A DNA stretch of 64,000 nt from NCBI GenBank assembly GCA_029882975.1, contig JAOUJW010000004.1, positions 1 to 64,000 on the forward strand, read 5' to 3'. Origin of the DNA: Gammaproteobacteria bacterium. GTDB taxonomy: Bacteria > Pseudomonadota > Gammaproteobacteria > SZUA-152. Positions 50,724 to 59,777 of this stretch are shown one piece after another (the stretch's first letter is position 1; each line of letters begins with the position of its first letter). The position numbers were made by a program, and so were the translations under genes. The notes under the pieces are model-generated. The model was not told the DNA's origin. It worked only from the letters and a program-made list of their open reading frames with translations, and made no database searches.

Positions 50724-51096
50724 GATATCTCTCCCACAAAAATGTTACAGATGTGTCAATATTCTAACCTCTATTGGGCCCGGATTGAAACAGCCTTTGA
50801 AACAAGGCACCTTGGGTAGGTGCCAGGGAATTATATACTATAGTGATATTCGATATCCGTGTTTATCGTAATTGTAATAACGTTAAAGTCATTGCCAACC
50901 AGCCGGTGATGTTAATAACACTGTAACAGTCTTCCCCAGGCTCCCGAGTACGCGGAACGAAGTGCTTTAGAAAGATTCTAATCGAGTGTATGGGTTTCTG
51001 TGGTTATTCTACCGTGTAAGCGGAGATTTTAGTTGAGCCGTTTAACGTTGGCACAGGGTCCGGGACAGACAGCTTATGGAGCTGGTGATAGCGGCA
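50724..51096. other. Intergenic region with one stable hairpin
   Basis: This 373-base gap lies upstream of the binding-protein unit and downstream of the gene at 51097 (both minus strand). It contains a 7-bp hairpin at 50806-50824 and a TATAAT-like -10 on the minus strand at 50830-50835 without a clear -35. I see no gene. Confidence 0.55.
50806..50824. other. Hairpin GGCACCT / AGGTGCC
   Basis: A perfect 7-bp inverted repeat with a 5-base loop lies about 85 bases before the binding-protein start. No T tract follows on either strand, so it is not a canonical terminator. It falls just downstream of the possible -10, so it could be a leader hairpin or an operator. Confidence 0.4.
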
Positions 51097-51585
51097 TTAA
51101 ACACCGTTTTGCGGTTCTATACCATGCATAAAATCGTGTAGATTAAAACTGGTTTCACGCGCAATAAACTGTTGCAGGGAATTCCAGTCGAGAAACTTTC
51201 TGGAAAACAATACATCATTGTCCGTATTTCCGGTGGTCTGTTTTATAGTGAACAGGAATCCGGAATCCTGGAATATGATGTTTGCTCTCAATCGCACATT
51301 GCCATAGCCGGAATTTTCCATTTTCTCCGCAGTAGCTCCATGGGTTTTGATGCGTTCAAGCAATTGACGTGTGACGCGATTTAGTTTCAGTGTGTCGAAA
51401 TAAGTTATTTTAAATAAAAATCCGGCCCCCAAGCTTAGCATTATATACCAGCCCATGTACCCACTGCCTTGTGGTTGGTTGAGCCAGTCCAGTACCCTTT
51501 GTGTTGCATGATAAAAAACCCCGGTTTCAAATACCAAAGAAAGGTACAAAACCACTAGAAAAGCCAGTGCAAATGCGGTTCTCAT
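51097..51585 (-). CDS. Hypothetical membrane protein
   Basis: The 162-residue protein has two N-terminal hydrophobic segments (about 3-24 and 43-63) separated by a short loop. A soluble C-terminal domain of about 95 residues follows (KLNRVTRQLLERIKTHGAT, RANIIFQDSGFLFTIKQT). I do not recognise it. It follows the SLATT-like gene on the same strand by 95 bases with GGAG upstream, so the two may be co-transcribed. Confidence 0.65.
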   Translation of the reverse strand: MRTAFALAFLVVLYLSLVFETGVFYHATQRVLDWLNQPQGSGYMGWYIMLSLGAGFLFKITYFDTLKLNRVTRQLLERIKTHGATAEKMENSGYGNVRLRANIIFQDSGFLFTIKQTTGNTDNDVLFSRKFLDWNSLQQFIARETSFNLHDFMHGIEPQNGV

Positions 51586-51632
51586 GACTCAGGCTCCTGT
51601 ATCATTCAGCTTCACCGTTTGTTCCTTTCTAC

Positions 51633-51648
51633 CCGCATTTAAATGCGG
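51633..51648. other. Perfect 16-bp palindrome
   Basis: CCGCATTTAAATGCGG is self-complementary and is followed on the plus strand by ATTTTTCTT. It lies between two minus-strand genes, so it would be a weak terminator only for plus-strand transcripts; a protein-binding site or intercistronic hairpin is also possible. Confidence 0.4.
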
Positions 51649-51680
51649 ATTTTTCTTAATAGCCATTTTCCCGTTACCAT

Positions 51681-52388
51681 TCAATTGTGGTCGATGGTAT
51701 CGAGCAGCTTAGCCGGGCTCGATTTTTTTCTTTCGTTGGACTTGCCTTTGGATGGCGTCACGCTCAGCTTCGGTTCCATTTGTTCCAGGGTTTTCATTTT
51801 TTGTTCGCTGAGTTCGGTTTGCTTCTTCATGGTATCACCCAACATTTTCAGAGCTGTATCCAACTGCATGGACCATGCGTTGGTCTCATCGGTTACCACC
51901 TGATGCACCTTGAGCAAAAACGTTTTAAAACCGGCCAATATGGTTTCCGATAAGCTATCGGCGCGGTTGTCGTCTAATCCTGCCCGGGTGATAAGAAAGT
52001 CATAGCGAAATTCCAGGATCAGGGTTTTGATGGCCATTTCTGCTGACATATAGCGGACCCAGGTTTGCGAAACCAGAAAAATCTTGTCGAGACTAAAACT
52101 CAATCCGGCAATGACCAGGGCGATATAGCCGTTTTGAGCTTTGTCCGGTTGCAGCAACGGAATCACAGCGCCTACCAATAACATTAAAAAAACCACGCCT
52201 CGAATCAGACGTGACCCGGTGCGCCAGCGCCGTTGCCGTTTTTGGTACCAATGCATGTCGGTAAGGGCACGCTGTACCGTATTGTGATAGATGCTGTCTA
52301 ACTGTTCCAATGTAACCGGTTTTTTGATGTGCAGTTTGTCTATCTCATCCAAATAGCTTTCCGGTGTTGGTTTGGTCGTCCAGAACAT
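51681..52388 (-). CDS. SLATT/DUF4231-like two-helix membrane protein
   Basis: The 235-residue protein has an N-terminal helical region with WYQKRQRRWRTGSRLIRG. Two transmembrane segments follow (about 64-82 and 88-106), then a helical region and a Lys/Ser-rich tail. The Trp-Tyr and basic segment before paired membrane helices resembles SLATT proteins, predicted pore-forming effectors of nucleotide-signal immunity. No SMODS/CD-NTase or SLOG gene is adjacent, so an immune role is not supported by context. GGAG precedes the ATG. Confidence 0.5.
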   Translation of the reverse strand: MFWTTKPTPESYLDEIDKLHIKKPVTLEQLDSIYHNTVQRALTDMHWYQKRQRRWRTGSRLIRGVVFLMLLVGAVIPLLQPDKAQNGYIALVIAGLSFSLDKIFLVSQTWVRYMSAEMAIKTLILEFRYDFLITRAGLDDNRADSLSETILAGFKTFLLKVHQVVTDETNAWSMQLDTALKMLGDTMKKQTELSEQKMKTLEQMEPKLSVTPSKGKSNERKKSSPAKLLDTIDHN

Positions 52389-52608
52389 GTTTTTCTCCGA
52401 ATTGCCAGTAATGGCGTTGTTTCATGGATTATAGCCATTCGCATTAGCCACAGGAAGCGAGAGGCGATCAGCGGCCTTGCCTCAGGGAGGGTTTTTGCGC
52501 CTCCGGCGGGTTTGGTTTTTGGTTCCGGGAGCGTAAGTCGGTTGTGGAATATTTCTTGAATCACAATCAATACAGCCAGGATGGGCTGATAAACCGGACT
52601 CGGATGCC

Positions 52609-53046
52609 ATGTTGCACTCACTAAAACTGTTGTTCCCAGCCTTGATACCTTCTTGGCGGTTTTTTGATCAAATTGCGCCGTCACCACGGTTAGAATACGC
52701 CTTGCTCTGCAATGCAAGCGAGCCCCAACCGCACTGGCAACCTTATCGACCTCAACCCAAGCACGTGAGTCCAATTCCGATGTTATGGCGCGTGATTTGG
52801 AACCCAAAGTGGAATGAAACCTTATTCGTGGTTAGTTGTGCCGAGCGACTGTTAGCCGGGGTGAATCCAGCACACAGTGAAGCGGAAATTTTGTATCGAT
52901 TAAAAAGGGACCATACCTTGCTCTATCCAAAACAGCAGGGTGTAAGCCATATCCGCTTTCGTTTGTTGCTTTTGTCCCGGCAGGGACAAGAATTGCTACA
53001 GGAAGTGGCTTATATGTCTCTGCCTAAAGCGTTGGCGAATATTTGA
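52609..53046 (+). CDS. Conserved hypothetical protein paired with an HTTM-like gene
   Basis: The 145-residue soluble protein has LFPALIPSWRFFDQIAPSPRLEYALL near the N-terminus and a C-terminal stretch FRLLLLSRQGQELLQEVAYMS. I do not recognise a catalytic motif. It precedes the gene at 53068 by 21 bases, so the two form a likely two-gene unit. The ribosome site is weak. A competing minus-strand frame over 52340-52807 is rejected. Confidence 0.6.
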   Translation: MLHSLKLLFPALIPSWRFFDQIAPSPRLEYALLCNASEPQPHWQPYRPQPKHVSPIPMLWRVIWNPKWNETLFVVSCAERLLAGVNPAHSEAEILYRLKRDHTLLYPKQQGVSHIRFRLLLLSRQGQELLQEVAYMSLPKALANI

Positions 53047-53067
53047 GCAAGCTTTGGAGGCGGAGAT

Positions 53068-53757
53068 ATGAGCTTTGAGGACAGTCTGCGTGCCACCGAA
53101 CTGTTAATGGGTTTTGCGTTTAGCTTGCAGAGCTTGGAACACTTAAAGTCTTGCCGCAACGTACGCTACTTGTTTTTTCCCCGCTTGGTTTTGGCTCTGT
53201 TGCTACTGATAGGGGTTCATACCCCTTGGGTTAGTGTTCTGCTCTTAGTTCTGAGCTTGTTGGTTTTGCATCGCTTCCAAGGACCCTACAACGGCGGCTC
53301 CGATCGTATGAGCTTACTCCTTTTGAGTTGCTTGTGTGCAGCTTATTGGGCACCTGGGGTTTATTGGCAGCAGCTGGCACTGGCTTACTTGGCTGTGCAA
53401 CTGAGCCTGTCGTATTTTGTTTCCGGTTGGGTAAAAGTGCTCAACCCGGATTGGCGCAGTGGCCTGGCCTTAGTCGACGTGTTTCGATTTTCAACTTACC
53501 CGGTCAGTGAGTCCCTTAGAGATTGGAGCACCCAGCCGCGTTTGCTGTGGGGCATGTCTTGGTGTGTCATGGGTTTTGAATTGTTGTTTCCTTTGGCCTT
53601 ATTGTTTCGACCGGCAATGATTCTGGCTTTGGGCATTGCCGCTGTGTTTCACTTTGCTAATGCCTGTTTGTTTGGTTTGAATCGGTTTTTTTGGATCTGG
53701 ATCTCGGCGTATCCTTCCGTGTTATGGTTCCAATCCTATTTGCTGTCTAAATATTGA
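53068..53757 (+). CDS. HTTM-like membrane protein (gamma-carboxylase superfamily?)
   Basis: The 229-residue protein has about six hydrophobic segments and the segments HRFQGPYNGGSDRMSLL and VQLSLSYFVSGWVKVLNPDWRSG, which resemble HTTM-domain proteins related to vitamin-K-dependent gamma-carboxylase. HTTM proteins are usually longer, so this is a compact relative. Function unknown. GGAGG precedes the ATG. Confidence 0.55.
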   Translation: MSFEDSLRATELLMGFAFSLQSLEHLKSCRNVRYLFFPRLVLALLLLIGVHTPWVSVLLLVLSLLVLHRFQGPYNGGSDRMSLLLLSCLCAAYWAPGVYWQQLALAYLAVQLSLSYFVSGWVKVLNPDWRSGLALVDVFRFSTYPVSESLRDWSTQPRLLWGMSWCVMGFELLFPLALLFRPAMILALGIAAVFHFANACLFGLNRFFWIWISAYPSVLWFQSYLLSKY

Positions 53758-53838
53758 TCGGTTCCGATTCTGTAGGCGACTGGAATTTGAACTAAAGTTT
53801 ACAGAATTTCCACCCGCTAATGGCACAAACCCAAAAGA

Positions 53839-53873
53839 ACCCATCTTTTGGAATAAACAAATTTCAGATGGGT
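53839..53873. other. Inverted repeat ACCCATCT / AGATGGGT
   Basis: An 8-bp inverted repeat with a 19-base spacer lies in the 254-base gap before the YKTPDA gene. No T tract follows. It could be an operator or leader structure; nothing else in the gap is recognisable. Confidence 0.3.
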
Positions 53874-54011
53874 TTGGAGTACCAGTTCACGGCTAAAACG
53901 TGAATATAACCATTTAGAAACGGCTTGCTAGGTGATCTCCAGGGCCTGTGGTAACGTCCTGTTCCTGATGGCTATTTGCCCGTTATCACAAACTCGCCAG
54001 AGGAAAAACAA

Positions 54012-54398
54012 ATGAATGACGTGTACAAAACACCCGATGCAGAATTAATGACTGACACCGAGAACAACTCCGGTATGGGCGGTGCTATCGAATGTCCTCC
54101 TGGAGTTAAGGGCTGGAGTTGGGGAGCGTTTTTACTCAACTGGATTTGGGCCATCGGCAACAAAACCTGGGTCGGCTTATTGGCATTCCTTCCTTATATT
54201 GGCTTTGTGGTTGCAATTGTATTGGGAATCAAAGGCAGGGAGTGGGCCTGGAAAAATAAGCGCTGGGACAGTCTGGAACATTTTAACCGTGTGCAGAAAA
54301 AATGGTCTGTTTGGGCCCTGGTATTAACCGGAATCATGATCGTCGGGATGGTTTTGGCTATTGCTATTCCCGTCATGTCCCAATCAGGAACGCTATAA
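54012..54398 (+). CDS. Small two-helix membrane protein with N-terminal YKxPxA motif
   Basis: The 128-residue protein starts MNDVYKTPDAEL. It has GWSWGAFLLNWIWAIGNKTW with an adjacent hydrophobic segment (about 42-72) and a second helix near the C-terminus (about 100-122). The N-terminal peptide resembles that of the next gene (MSDIYKAPEAQL). AGAGGAA upstream supports ATG 54012. Function unknown; it leads the RDD-SpoIIM-MoxR series. Confidence 0.75.
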   Translation: MNDVYKTPDAELMTDTENNSGMGGAIECPPGVKGWSWGAFLLNWIWAIGNKTWVGLLAFLPYIGFVVAIVLGIKGREWAWKNKRWDSLEHFNRVQKKWSVWALVLTGIMIVGMVLAIAIPVMSQSGTL

Positions 54399-54429
54399 CC
54401 CGTGCCAATTAAGTTAGTGGAGGTTTGCA

Positions 54430-55197
54430 ATGAGTGATATTTACAAAGCGCCCGAGGCCCAGTTGACAGAAGCGCCTTCCACCGAGGGATACGGTTCATT
54501 GGAGCGAGGCGTTACAGGTCAGTTTCAGTTTTTTATCAATGACATTCTTAATGAAGCTTGGGCAAAGACCAAAGGAAACAAGCTGACCGTTTTTTTGGCT
54601 GCAATTCTTTACCTTGTGGTTGTTTTACCGGTTACATTCCTGGTGCCTGTTGTTCTGGGAGCCTTGGGGTTTGCAACCGAATTGGTACCGGGAGAGCCCA
54701 TTGCATCGGACGTGATTGTTGGGGCATTTTTGAACCAGGTCATTGTAACTGTGGTGTCATTACCCTTGGGTGCCGGATTGTTTATGATGGGGCTCAAAAT
54801 GGCTGCGGGTGTCGCCGTGTCGCCAACGGAAGTGGTATCTTATTTCCACAAAACCTTACCATTGGCAATCACTGCACTGATCATGTATATCATGATTGCG
54901 ATTGGCTTAATATTGCTCGTTCTGCCGGGTATTTATCTGATGGTGGCGTATTACCTGGCGGTGCCCTTGGTGGTGGAAAAAGGTTTGAGCCCTTGGCAGG
55001 CACTGGAAGCGTCGCGTAAAGCGGTATCAAAGTGTTGGTTCCGTTTTGTTGGATTGGGTCTGTTAGTCTGGATAATTGTCGTCATCAGCGTGATTCCACT
55101 GTTTATTGGGCTCATCTGGACCGTACCACTCATGTTGATCGCATTTGGAGTGGTGTACAGAAACATTTTCGGCATTGAGGCGGCCAACGCTGCATAA
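54430..55197 (+). CDS. Polytopic membrane protein (DUF975/YciC-like) with N-terminal YKxPxA motif
   Basis: The 255-residue protein starts MSDIYKAPEAQL and has about five or six helices, with LVLPGIYLMVAYYLAVPLVVEKGLSPWQALEASRKAV, a segment typical of glycerophosphoryl-permease-like/DUF975 proteins. GGAGG lies eight bases before the ATG. Gap to the previous gene is 31 bases and to the next 28. Function unknown. Confidence 0.75.
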   Translation: MSDIYKAPEAQLTEAPSTEGYGSLERGVTGQFQFFINDILNEAWAKTKGNKLTVFLAAILYLVVVLPVTFLVPVVLGALGFATELVPGEPIASDVIVGAFLNQVIVTVVSLPLGAGLFMMGLKMAAGVAVSPTEVVSYFHKTLPLAITALIMYIMIAIGLILLVLPGIYLMVAYYLAVPLVVEKGLSPWQALEASRKAVSKCWFRFVGLGLLVWIIVVISVIPLFIGLIWTVPLMLIAFGVVYRNIFGIEAANAA

Positions 55198-55225
55198 AAT
55201 GCCCGGTGCATTTTGGACATGACTT

Positions 55226-55918
55226 TTGGAACGTGAAACCGTAGATACGGCTTATTTTGTTGAAACACCCGAAGGCATTGACCTGGAAGCGCAGTTAGCC
55301 GGGCCGGTGCCCCGGGTGTTGGCTTATGCGATCGATGTGTTCTATCGCAGTTTGATTTTATTTGGTTTGTTCATTGTGTTGGCGTTCTTCGGCAAAATGG
55401 GCATGGGTGTTTTTTTAGTAGTGACTTTTTTGCTGGAATGGTTTTATCCTGTCTTTTTCGAGGTATTCTACCGCGGCCAGACACCGGGCAAACGCAGCCT
55501 GAAGCTGGCAGTGGTAAATGAAGACCTGACCCCGGTGACCTGGGGTGCTTCCGTGACGCGAAACCTGCTTAGGGCTGCGGATTTTATGCCGTTTGCTTAT
55601 CTTATTGGTTTGGTTGCCATGAGTATGGGGCGTAACTTTCAACGGTTGGGGGATTTGGCCGCGGGTACCATTGTGATTCACCGACGCCCACTGAAAAAAG
55701 CGGAAAAACTGCCGGACCATGAGCCCGTGATGGCACCTGTGGCTCTTGAACTGGATGATCAGATTGCTTTTATAAACTTTGCCCAGCGCCATAAGCAATT
55801 AACTCAAGCCCGGCAGGAAGAACTGGCACAGATTTTAAAAGATGTGATCAAGCAAGAGAACGAGGCTGCCGTCAAAACGGTTCACGGTATCGGAGCCTGG
55901 TTGCTGGGGGCGAAATGA
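55226..55918 (+). CDS. RDD-family membrane protein
   Basis: The 230-residue protein has the RDD domain (VPRVLAYAIDVFYRSLILFG, GQTPGKRSLKLAVVNEDL, FQRLGDLAAGTIVIHRRP) with three or four helices, followed by a charged C-terminal helix. The TTG start is the only reasonable one in frame. Its stop overlaps the SpoIIM-like start (ATGA). Confidence 0.85.
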   Translation: MERETVDTAYFVETPEGIDLEAQLAGPVPRVLAYAIDVFYRSLILFGLFIVLAFFGKMGMGVFLVVTFLLEWFYPVFFEVFYRGQTPGKRSLKLAVVNEDLTPVTWGASVTRNLLRAADFMPFAYLIGLVAMSMGRNFQRLGDLAAGTIVIHRRPLKKAEKLPDHEPVMAPVALELDDQIAFINFAQRHKQLTQARQEELAQILKDVIKQENEAAVKTVHGIGAWLLGAK

Positions 55919-56898
55919 GACAGCAGAATTTTGAAGACAGTTGCCGCCATCACTGGGAGGAACTGGACAGGCTGTTAAAAGAGTTATCTAAAACTAAGTT
56001 TGCACGGGAGTCTCATCAAGGTTCCGAACAGTTACCGCAACTGTATCGCCAAGCCTGTCACGATTTGGCCCTGGCTAAGCAAAGACGCTATACACCGGGT
56101 TTGGTGGAGTATTTAAATCAACTGGTGATGCGTGGTCACCATCACTTATATCGACGTCCCGGTCGGTTTCGTTATCGCTGGGTGCACTTTCTTGCCGCGG
56201 GATTTCCTCAAGTATTACGTCGAAATAAAGCGTTTGTCTACATCTCATTGGCACTGTTTCTCGGGCCTGCCTTGATCTTTGGGCTGCTGTGCTACCAGAA
56301 AGAAGAAATGATTTACAGTGCCATGGCTTATAGTGAAGTGCAATCCATGGAGCGCATGTATGATCCCACAGCGAAAATCGTGGGGCGCGAAAGAGAATCG
56401 GATACTGATCTGATGATGTTTGGTTTTTATATTAAGAATAATATCGGAATTGGTTTTCGCACTTTTGCCGGCGGCGTGTTTTTTGGTTTGGGGTCTATAT
56501 TTTTTCTGCTTTTTAATGGAGTTGTTTTAGGCGGTGTATCAGGGCATTTGACCCAATTGGGTTTTGTTTCCACATTTTATCCGTTTGTGATTGGACATGG
56601 TGCCTTTGAATTGACCGCCATTGTATTTTGCGGGGCCGCGGGGCTTAAGTTGGGTTATTCGCTGATCCAGCCGGGCCAGTATACGCGTATGACGTCTTTA
56701 AAACTCGCGTCCATGGACGCGGTAAAAATCATGTATGGCGCGGCCTTGTTTCTGGTGATTGCCGCTTTTCTCGAAGCGTTCTGGTCCTCCAGTTCGTTAC
56801 TGCCTGCACAAGTTAAATACGGCGTGGGTGCGCTGCTGTGGTTGCTGGTGATCATTTACTGTGTTTTCGCCGGCCGGGGTTCGCGCCATGGATCTTAG
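55915..56898 (+). CDS. Stage II sporulation protein M-like (DUF95) membrane protein
   Basis: The 327-residue protein has a soluble helical N-terminal 100 residues, then about five helices. Typical segments are FYIKNNIGIGFRTFAGGVFFG and FVIGHGAFELTAIVFCGAAGLKLG. In non-sporulating bacteria the family occurs next to RDD and MoxR genes, as here. Function unknown. It overlaps the next gene by 11 bases. Confidence 0.85.
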   Translation: MRQQNFEDSCRHHWEELDRLLKELSKTKFARESHQGSEQLPQLYRQACHDLALAKQRRYTPGLVEYLNQLVMRGHHHLYRRPGRFRYRWVHFLAAGFPQVLRRNKAFVYISLALFLGPALIFGLLCYQKEEMIYSAMAYSEVQSMERMYDPTAKIVGRERESDTDLMMFGFYIKNNIGIGFRTFAGGVFFGLGSIFFLLFNGVVLGGVSGHLTQLGFVSTFYPFVIGHGAFELTAIVFCGAAGLKLGYSLIQPGQYTRMTSLKLASMDAVKIMYGAALFLVIAAFLEAFWSSSSLLPAQVKYGVGALLWLLVIIYCVFAGRGSRHGS

Positions 56899-58516
56899 TC
56901 GCATCGGTATTATTGCTCGGGAGCGTAATGCCTGGGAAGCATTGGATCTGGGTGTGTTGCTGGCGCGCAAACAGTATCGTGCTTTGGTCTTAGCTTGGCT
57001 GTTACCCAGTTTACCGGTATTTGTATTGTTAACTGTGTTGTTTTATGACTCCTTATGGATCGGTATTACGATTACCTGGTGGCTTAAACCCATTTGGGAT
57101 CGGGTTCCATTGTATATGGCCAGTCGTTCTTTGTTTGGAGAAACCGTAACCGTTCCTGCCGCGCTTCGAGCCATGTGGTCTTTTGCCTGGAAAGACAGCC
57201 TGGCCTGGCTTACTTGGCGCCGCTTTAGTTTTAGTCGTTCCTTTGATATGCCGGTGACCTTATTAGAAGGTTTAAAAGGAACCCCCAGACGGCAGCGCTT
57301 ACGGGTATTGCATATTGAATCCAGCAATGCCGCAACCTGGTTGACAGCGGTTTGTATTCATTTGGAAGCGGCCCTATTGCTGGGAGCCGTGGGAATGATC
57401 TATATGTTTATTCCCGAAGAAGTGGATTTTAACTGGTTGGGTTTTATTGAGTCGGAAGAACAGTTTGTAGAATTGCTGGCTAACAGTTTATCTTACACTG
57501 CCATGGTATTGATTGCCCCGTTTTATACCTTATCGGGTTTCAGTTTGTACATCAGTCGGCGTATTTCCTTGGAAGGATGGGATATTGAAATTCGTTTCCG
57601 GCACTTAGCGGCGCGCCAGTTGCCGTTTGGACAAAGCGGTTCTGGCCAGTCAAGCCCTGTCGAAACAAGCAATAAATCTGCCGTAGGAAGCGTTGCGCAG
57701 CTTATACTGTTGTTGTTCCTGGGCTTAATGTGTTTTCCGGCAGCGGAAGGTTATGCCCAGGAGCAACAAGCAACTCCTGTTGAACCCGCTAAATTTGTTT
57801 TAACACCAGCCGCACAACGATCTCAGGAAGATATTGAGCAAGTTCTAAAAGGCAAGGACTTTAATCAGGAGATAACGGAAACCCACTGGCGTTTTAAAAA
57901 CAGCAAGGATTTACAAGAAAGCGATCAAATACCCGAATGGCTGATTAACTTTATTGAGTTTTTGGAAAAATATCAATCTGAATCAAAACCGGATGACGAA
58001 AAGAGCAATATCAGCGGGTTGGCAATACTTTTGGCGAAAATGTTGGAGATATTGTTATGGGTTGGCGTGGTTGTGTTGGTGGTGTTCTTGGTCTACCACT
58101 ATCGCGACTATATAAAATCACTGGCAAAGGGTATGCGCCCGTCGAGGAAACCCAAGGTGCAGCCTCCGGAAATTCTTTTTGGCCTGGATGTGCGTAAAGA
58201 AAGTCTTCCGGAAAACGTACCCGACAAAGTTTTGTCCATCTGGCAAAGCGGTGCGGCCCGTGAAGCCTTGGGACTGCTATATCGAGCCACATTATCTCGC
58301 TTGATTCACCAATATCACATTGAGTTCAACGAATCGCATACGGAAAAGGAATGCGCGGACATCGTTCACCAATCGGCTTTGCAGGAGTTGGATGTTTATA
58401 TGCAGAAGTTGACGCGCATTTGGCAACGACTGGCATACGGGCATCGCATGCCGGAAGAGTCGGATGTAGTGGCTTTATGTCGGGATTGGCCGGGGATATT
58501 TTCTCATGAAGCTTAA
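56888..58516 (+). CDS. Membrane protein with C-terminal DUF4129-like domain
   Basis: The 542-residue protein has four or five N-terminal helices to about residue 225 and a hydrophobic segment near 272-290. A periplasmic stretch and another helix (about 393-415) follow, then a soluble C-terminal DUF4129-like part (SIWQSGAAREALGLLYRATLSR, TEKECADIV). I chose ATG 56888 (MDLSRIGIIARERNAW) over an upstream in-frame start. It is part of the MoxR operon and overlaps the DUF4350-like gene by 11 bases. Confidence 0.75.
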   Translation: MDLSRIGIIARERNAWEALDLGVLLARKQYRALVLAWLLPSLPVFVLLTVLFYDSLWIGITITWWLKPIWDRVPLYMASRSLFGETVTVPAALRAMWSFAWKDSLAWLTWRRFSFSRSFDMPVTLLEGLKGTPRRQRLRVLHIESSNAATWLTAVCIHLEAALLLGAVGMIYMFIPEEVDFNWLGFIESEEQFVELLANSLSYTAMVLIAPFYTLSGFSLYISRRISLEGWDIEIRFRHLAARQLPFGQSGSGQSSPVETSNKSAVGSVAQLILLLFLGLMCFPAAEGYAQEQQATPVEPAKFVLTPAAQRSQEDIEQVLKGKDFNQEITETHWRFKNSKDLQESDQIPEWLINFIEFLEKYQSESKPDDEKSNISGLAILLAKMLEILLWVGVVVLVVFLVYHYRDYIKSLAKGMRPSRKPKVQPPEILFGLDVRKESLPENVPDKVLSIWQSGAAREALGLLYRATLSRLIHQYHIEFNESHTEKECADIVHQSALQELDVYMQKLTRIWQRLAYGHRMPEESDVVALCRDWPGIFSHEA

Positions 58517-59777
58517 AGTGGGTGTGGCGGTGTTGTGCTTGATCCTGGGGCTGATAGGTTATGTTCTTTATGTGTCTATAGAGACCTATGAAGAGACCGT
58601 TAATCAAGGTTGGAGTGCCAAGGCCAAGCGTAATCCATTTTTGGCCTTACAGCAGTATTTGCAGTTGCGCGGTAATACGGTACAAAGTAGTGCGCGCATG
58701 GCCCAATTGGATCAGTTGCCGGATAGCGGTGTGATTTTAATTACCGATACTCGTCAGTTGAAAAAAGCAGATCGGCTCAGCGCTTTGAGGCAATGGATGG
58801 AGCAGGGGGGGAATCTGGTGGTGGGCGCTCACATCAGCAGCGGAGATGAAAAAAACGCTTTGTTAGAGCAATTTAGTGTGAGCAAGGAACAGGTTGACTG
58901 TGATTGTGAGGAACAAACCGAAAACGAAGACTTGCTGGACAAAAAACTGAGTGAGCTGTTGCGTGACGCCAATAAAAAAGCCAAAACCGATCCGGACCAG
59001 ACTGCAAAGGATACTATACCTGAGAACAAAATAGACAATTCCATTCCCGATTCGGAACTGACAAAATTGTTTTTTAACAACATAGATCAACCACTGCGTA
59101 TTCATTTTGATCGGGGTTCCGCTTTAAAACATCCGACCTTGTCCGGTGAAAAACACAACGGCCCTACGCCTTTTTATTGGGATGGCAATAGTGCCGGTGC
59201 GCAGATTATGCAGTTTGAAGTGGGCACGGGATTGTTGACTGTGCTGGCAGATGCTGAGATCTGGAACATTGAACAAATCAAAAAAGTAGACCACGCTTAT
59301 TTGGCTACCATACTGTTGGGAGACAAGGGTAATGTGCTCTTGGTTTATGGTATGCAAATGCCTACTCTGTTCGAGTTGTTGCAACAGCATACACCCGAAT
59401 TGCTGCTGGCGTGCTTGGTATGGTTGTTTATCTGGTTACTTATCAAAACCAAGCGATTTGGTCCCGTGAGGGAACTGGATGTTACCACCCGGCGTAGTCT
59501 GGACGAGCACATCAGTGCCACCAGTGGTTATTTTTGGCGTTCGAAGCACCGGTTAAAATTGATTGAGGATATGCATGCCATTGTGTTTCGGAAAATCCAC
59601 CGGGCCAATCCCCGGTTTAGTGCTTTGGACGAAACCAGACAAAAGGATTGGCTTAGAGAGCAATGTGACATTTCCTCAGCGGATGTGGAAATGGCGTTAT
59701 ATCGTACCGATATTGATTCGGAAGACGAATTTTATTACGTAATCAGTTTAATACAAAAAATTGGAAATCGATTATGA
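58506..59777 (+). CDS. DUF4350-like membrane protein
   Basis: The 423-residue protein has an N-terminal helix (about 3-22), a DUF4350-like domain (DSGVILITDTRQLKKADRL, LRQWMEQGGNLVVGAH) and an acidic linker. A second helix lies at about 297-313 (LLLACLVWLFIWLLI), followed by a cytoplasmic C-terminal helical domain. Its role is unknown, but it regularly accompanies MoxR and DUF58. The stop overlaps moxR (ATGA). Confidence 0.8.
   Translation: MKLKVGVAVLCLILGLIGYVLYVSIETYEETVNQGWSAKAKRNPFLALQQYLQLRGNTVQSSARMAQLDQLPDSGVILITDTRQLKKADRLSALRQWMEQGGNLVVGAHISSGDEKNALLEQFSVSKEQVDCDCEEQTENEDLLDKKLSELLRDANKKAKTDPDQTAKDTIPENKIDNSIPDSELTKLFFNNIDQPLRIHFDRGSALKHPTLSGEKHNGPTPFYWDGNSAGAQIMQFEVGTGLLTVLADAEIWNIEQIKKVDHAYLATILLGDKGNVLLVYGMQMPTLFELLQQHTPELLLACLVWLFIWLLIKTKRFGPVRELDVTTRRSLDEHISATSGYFWRSKHRLKLIEDMHAIVFRKIHRANPRFSALDETRQKDWLREQCDISSADVEMALYRTDIDSEDEFYYVISLIQKIGNRL

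Noticed and set aside
50806-50835. Riboswitch or attenuator before the binding-protein unit
   Set aside because: There is only one short hairpin and no conserved riboswitch core or competing terminator that I can see.
52340-52807. Minus-strand 155-codon frame overlapping the SLATT-like gene start and the 52609 gene
   Set aside because: It has no family resemblance, overlaps two better-supported genes, and is not needed to explain the gap.
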